6,979 bases of DNA from DATGHS01 sp035307785. GTDB taxonomy: Bacteria > Planctomycetota > Planctomycetia > Gemmatales > Gemmataceae. The stretch covers positions 1 to 6,979 of the forward strand of contig DATGHS010000419.1 in NCBI GenBank assembly GCA_035307785.1, in the 5' to 3' direction. Positions 5,950-6,979 of the stretch are shown one piece after another. Numbering within the stretch: the first letter of the stretch is position 1; every line of letters begins with the position of its first letter. Under the pieces are notes generated by a model. It ran no database searches. It was not told where the DNA came from and saw nothing but the letters and a program-made list of their open reading frames with translations. The position numbers and the translations under genes were made by a program.

Positions 5950-6229
5950 AGCATAGGGACGACATCGCGGACCGGTGGTGTCGCTGCGCTCAACCACCGG
6001 CTAATAGCGGCGACCCCTGCCGGGGTCGAGCATAGGGACGACATCGTGGACCGGTGGTATCCCTGCGCTCAACCCCCGGCTAATAGCTGCGACCCCAGCC
6101 GGGGTCGACGCATATGGACGATCACGGACTGCGACCCCTATCGGGGTCGAGCATATGGACGATATCGCGGACCGGTGGTATCGCTGCGCTCAACCACCGG
6201 CTAATAGCTGCGACCCCTGCCGGGGTCGA
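5932..6229 (-). repeat. Type B REP-like array, inverted orientation, 79-bp units
   Basis: Five hairpins with core CGACCCC/GGGGTCG start at 5932, 6011, 6090, 6132 and 6211, with loops TACC, TGCC, AGCC, TATC and TGCC. Spacing is 79, 79, 42 and 79 bp. Read on the minus strand, each full unit is hairpin head, then the tail beginning CAGCTATTAGCCGGTGGTTG. The CCGGTGGT/ACCACCGG palindrome follows, then about 21 nt (CCGCGATATCGTCCATATGC). The tail is the same one used by type A units, but the head differs. The 42-bp step (6090 to 6132) lacks the tail palindrome. Identity to the array stops just after 6229, where the transposase upstream region begins. Confidence 0.9.
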
Positions 6230-6364
6230 GTTCATGCATACGAGCGCCGAGCGCTCGATCCCTAACAAGGCGTTTTTTCCATAGTGTGAATTAGCACGAT
6301 CGGATAATCCGTTTAGTGCGTCAATGGCCTCTAATTCCGGCTGTTTTAACACGGAACGCCAAGC
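6230..6364. other. Gene-free region upstream of the transposase
   Basis: These 135 bp are not part of the repeat array and are more AT-rich than most of the window. They hold a perfect 7-bp hairpin at 6241-6257, a T-run TTTTTT at 6273-6278, and a palindrome CGGAT-A-ATCCG at 6301-6311 that contains the -10-like GATAAT. No clear -35 is present. A weak GGAA (6353-6356) lies 8 nt before the transposase ATG. It is most likely the leader and left end of the transposase unit. Confidence 0.4.
6241..6257 (+). other. Candidate left-end hairpin of the IS200/REP-type transposase unit
   Basis: CGAGCGC-CGA-GCGCTCG is a perfect 7-bp stem with a 3-nt loop, 107 nt before the transposase start and 12 nt after the last type B hairpin. 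IS200/IS605 transposases recognise such imperfect or perfect hairpins near their ends as single-stranded DNA; the assignment to this element is inferred from position only. Confidence 0.4.
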
Positions 6365-6811
6365 ATGCCCTCTACCTATCTTAGCCTTCATTATCATCTG
6401 ATCTTCGCCACCAAGAATCGCGAGCCTTTTATTGTTCCGGAATGGCGGCCGCGCTTGCATGAATACCTGGGCGGCACAATCGCGGGTTTGGGCGGGTTTC
6501 CTCAAGGTATCGGCGGGGTGGCCGACCATGTGCATCTGCTCGTCGGTCTGCGCGCGACGCATTGCCTGGCCGACTTGATGCGCGAATTAAAAAAAAACGC
6601 TTCGATTTGGATCCACGAGCAAATTGGCCTGCCTACATTTGCCTGGCAGGAGGGCTATGCGGCGTTCACCGTAAGCCCTCCAGCCCGGCCTGCCGTACAG
6701 AAATACATCGCTAATCAGGAAGAACACCACCGCGTGAATTCGTATCGAGAAGAATTGATCGCCATGCTAGAAACGGCCGGTGTGGAATACGACGAGAAGT
6801 ACCTTGATTGA
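6365..6811 (+). CDS. IS200/REP-associated Y1 (HUH) transposase, intact
   Basis: A 148-residue single-domain transposase, close to the roughly 150 residues of IS200 TnpA. It opens with the family pattern HYHLIFATKNREP (9-21). The metal-binding HUH motif is H55-V-H57 in ADHVHLLV. WQEGYAAFTVS lies at 94-104, and the catalytic helix VQKYIANQEEHH at 111-122 has Tyr114 as the expected nucleophile and Gln118 as a metal ligand. Such enzymes cut and join single-stranded DNA at hairpins through a 5'-phosphotyrosine link. All key residues are present, so the protein may be active. The ATG at 6365 fits the family N-terminus; the ribosome site is weak (GGAA at 8 nt). A 5-bp stem ACCTT-GATTG-AAGGT (6801-6815) overlaps the stop. 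REP-like arrays on both sides point to a RAYT rather than a plain IS200, although the closest subgroup cannot be decided without a tree. Confidence 0.92.
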   Translation: MPSTYLSLHYHLIFATKNREPFIVPEWRPRLHEYLGGTIAGLGGFPQGIGGVADHVHLLVGLRATHCLADLMRELKKNASIWIHEQIGLPTFAWQEGYAAFTVSPPARPAVQKYIANQEEHHRVNSYREELIAMLETAGVEYDEKYLD

Positions 6812-6829
6812 AGGTGAAGGAATGCGATA

Positions 6830-6979
6830 GGCATCCCGAAGGGATGCCAGCTATTAGCCAGTGGTTGAGCGCAGCCCTTGGCATCCCGAAGAAATGCCAG
6901 CTATTAGCCGGTGGTAGAGTGCAGCCCTTGGCATCCCGGAGGGATGCCAGCTATTAGCCGGTGGTTGAGCGCAGCGATA
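6830..6979 (+). repeat. Right type A REP-like array, three 50-bp units, cut by window end
   Basis: Units start at 6830, 6880 and 6930, again exactly 50 bp apart, 19 nt after the transposase stop codon. Unit 1 has a perfect stem with a GAA loop; unit 2 has two mismatches (GAAATGCC); unit 3 is perfect with the GGA loop, as in the left array. The linkers are CCTT rather than CATG. The last unit reaches GCAGCGATA at the window edge, the same sequence with which the last left unit enters the second palindrome, so ACCACCGG (of which the window shows the first A) probably follows outside. Orientation is the same as in the left array. Confidence 0.92.

Larger units (their letters stand above)
6231..6829 (+). 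mobile_element. Candidate transposase unit lying between repeat arrays (boundaries approximate)
   Basis: The stretch between the last type B repeat (homology ends near 6229) and the first right-hand type A hairpin (6830) is about 600 bp. It holds one Y1 transposase gene and a hairpin near its left edge, close in size to a typical IS200-like element. Such elements make no terminal inverted repeats or target duplications, so boundaries cannot be proven here. If it is a REP-associated transposase (RAYT), it may be a resident gene that mobilises the flanking hairpins rather than a self-mobile IS. Confidence 0.4.

Noticed and set aside
5836..6204. 122-residue open frame on the plus strand within the repeat region
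   Set aside because: It is a translation of the repeats themselves (recurring ALNHRLIA and DP-GRG patterns); no ribosome site and the opposite strand is open as well. Such frames are often mis-annotated as small hypothetical proteins.
6258..6275. Integron attC-like motif (CCTAACAAGGCG)
   Set aside because: Only a short resemblance to an attC core; no matching second core, no cassette structure and no integrase.
6122..6562. 146-residue open frame on the minus strand over the transposase start
   Set aside because: Antisense to the conserved N-terminus and HUH motif of the transposase and partly made of repeat sequence.

Overview
The window reads as bacterial chromosome of a planctomycete, probably Pirellulales-like. 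This is inferred from three things: a SpoIIE-type phosphatase fused to FHA and GAF domains, a HATPase-type kinase with a 'PPSFDGS...GFGVFLI' signature, and intergenic arrays of short hairpin repeats of a style I associate with that phylum. No rRNA or other taxonomic marker is present, so the assignment is tentative. Most coding DNA is clearly GC-rich. The exception is the first gene (18-491), where sampled 60-base lines are about 43-52% G+C against about 68-72% in the neighbouring phosphatase.

Left half (18-3016, all minus strand, transcribed right to left): a compact partner-switching cassette. The order is a serine-kinase/anti-sigma-like ATPase (2597-3016), then a STAS-domain antagonist with its phosphorylatable serine (2238-2582), then an FHA-GAF-SpoIIE/PP2C phosphatase (500-2119). 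The last gene is a small membrane-anchored protein of unknown function (18-491). Gaps are 14, 118 and 8 nt. The 118-nt gap holds an 8-bp tandem repeat and its inverted counterpart, able to fold into a long hairpin that also covers the antagonist's stop codon. The likely logic is that the kinase phosphorylates the STAS serine, the phosphatase removes the phosphate on receiving FHA/GAF signals, and free STAS protein sequesters the kinase or another target. No sigma factor or other obvious target lies in the window.

Centre (3166-5619, plus strand): an intact glycogen/alpha-glucan phosphorylase (GlgP), divergent from the cassette. The 149-bp region between them has three copies of TACCGAA (two direct, one inverted) and a TGCCA-A-TGGCA palindrome, so shared regulation is possible. 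A short GC-rich inverted repeat follows glgP.

Right part (5705-6979): a mobile-repeat neighbourhood. An intact 148-aa IS200/REP-associated Y1 (HUH) transposase (6365-6811) is bracketed by repeat arrays. To its left are three 50-bp 'type A' units on the plus strand and a cluster of 'type B' units, mostly in inverted orientation. To its right are three more type A units, cut by the window end. Types A and B carry different hairpin cores (GGCATCCC...GGGATGCC and CGACCCC...GGGGTCG) but the same tail, which contains a second palindrome. This modular 'one tail, two hairpins' design beside a single-copy transposase is the most interesting structure here, and looks like a REP/RAYT system with interchangeable hairpin heads.
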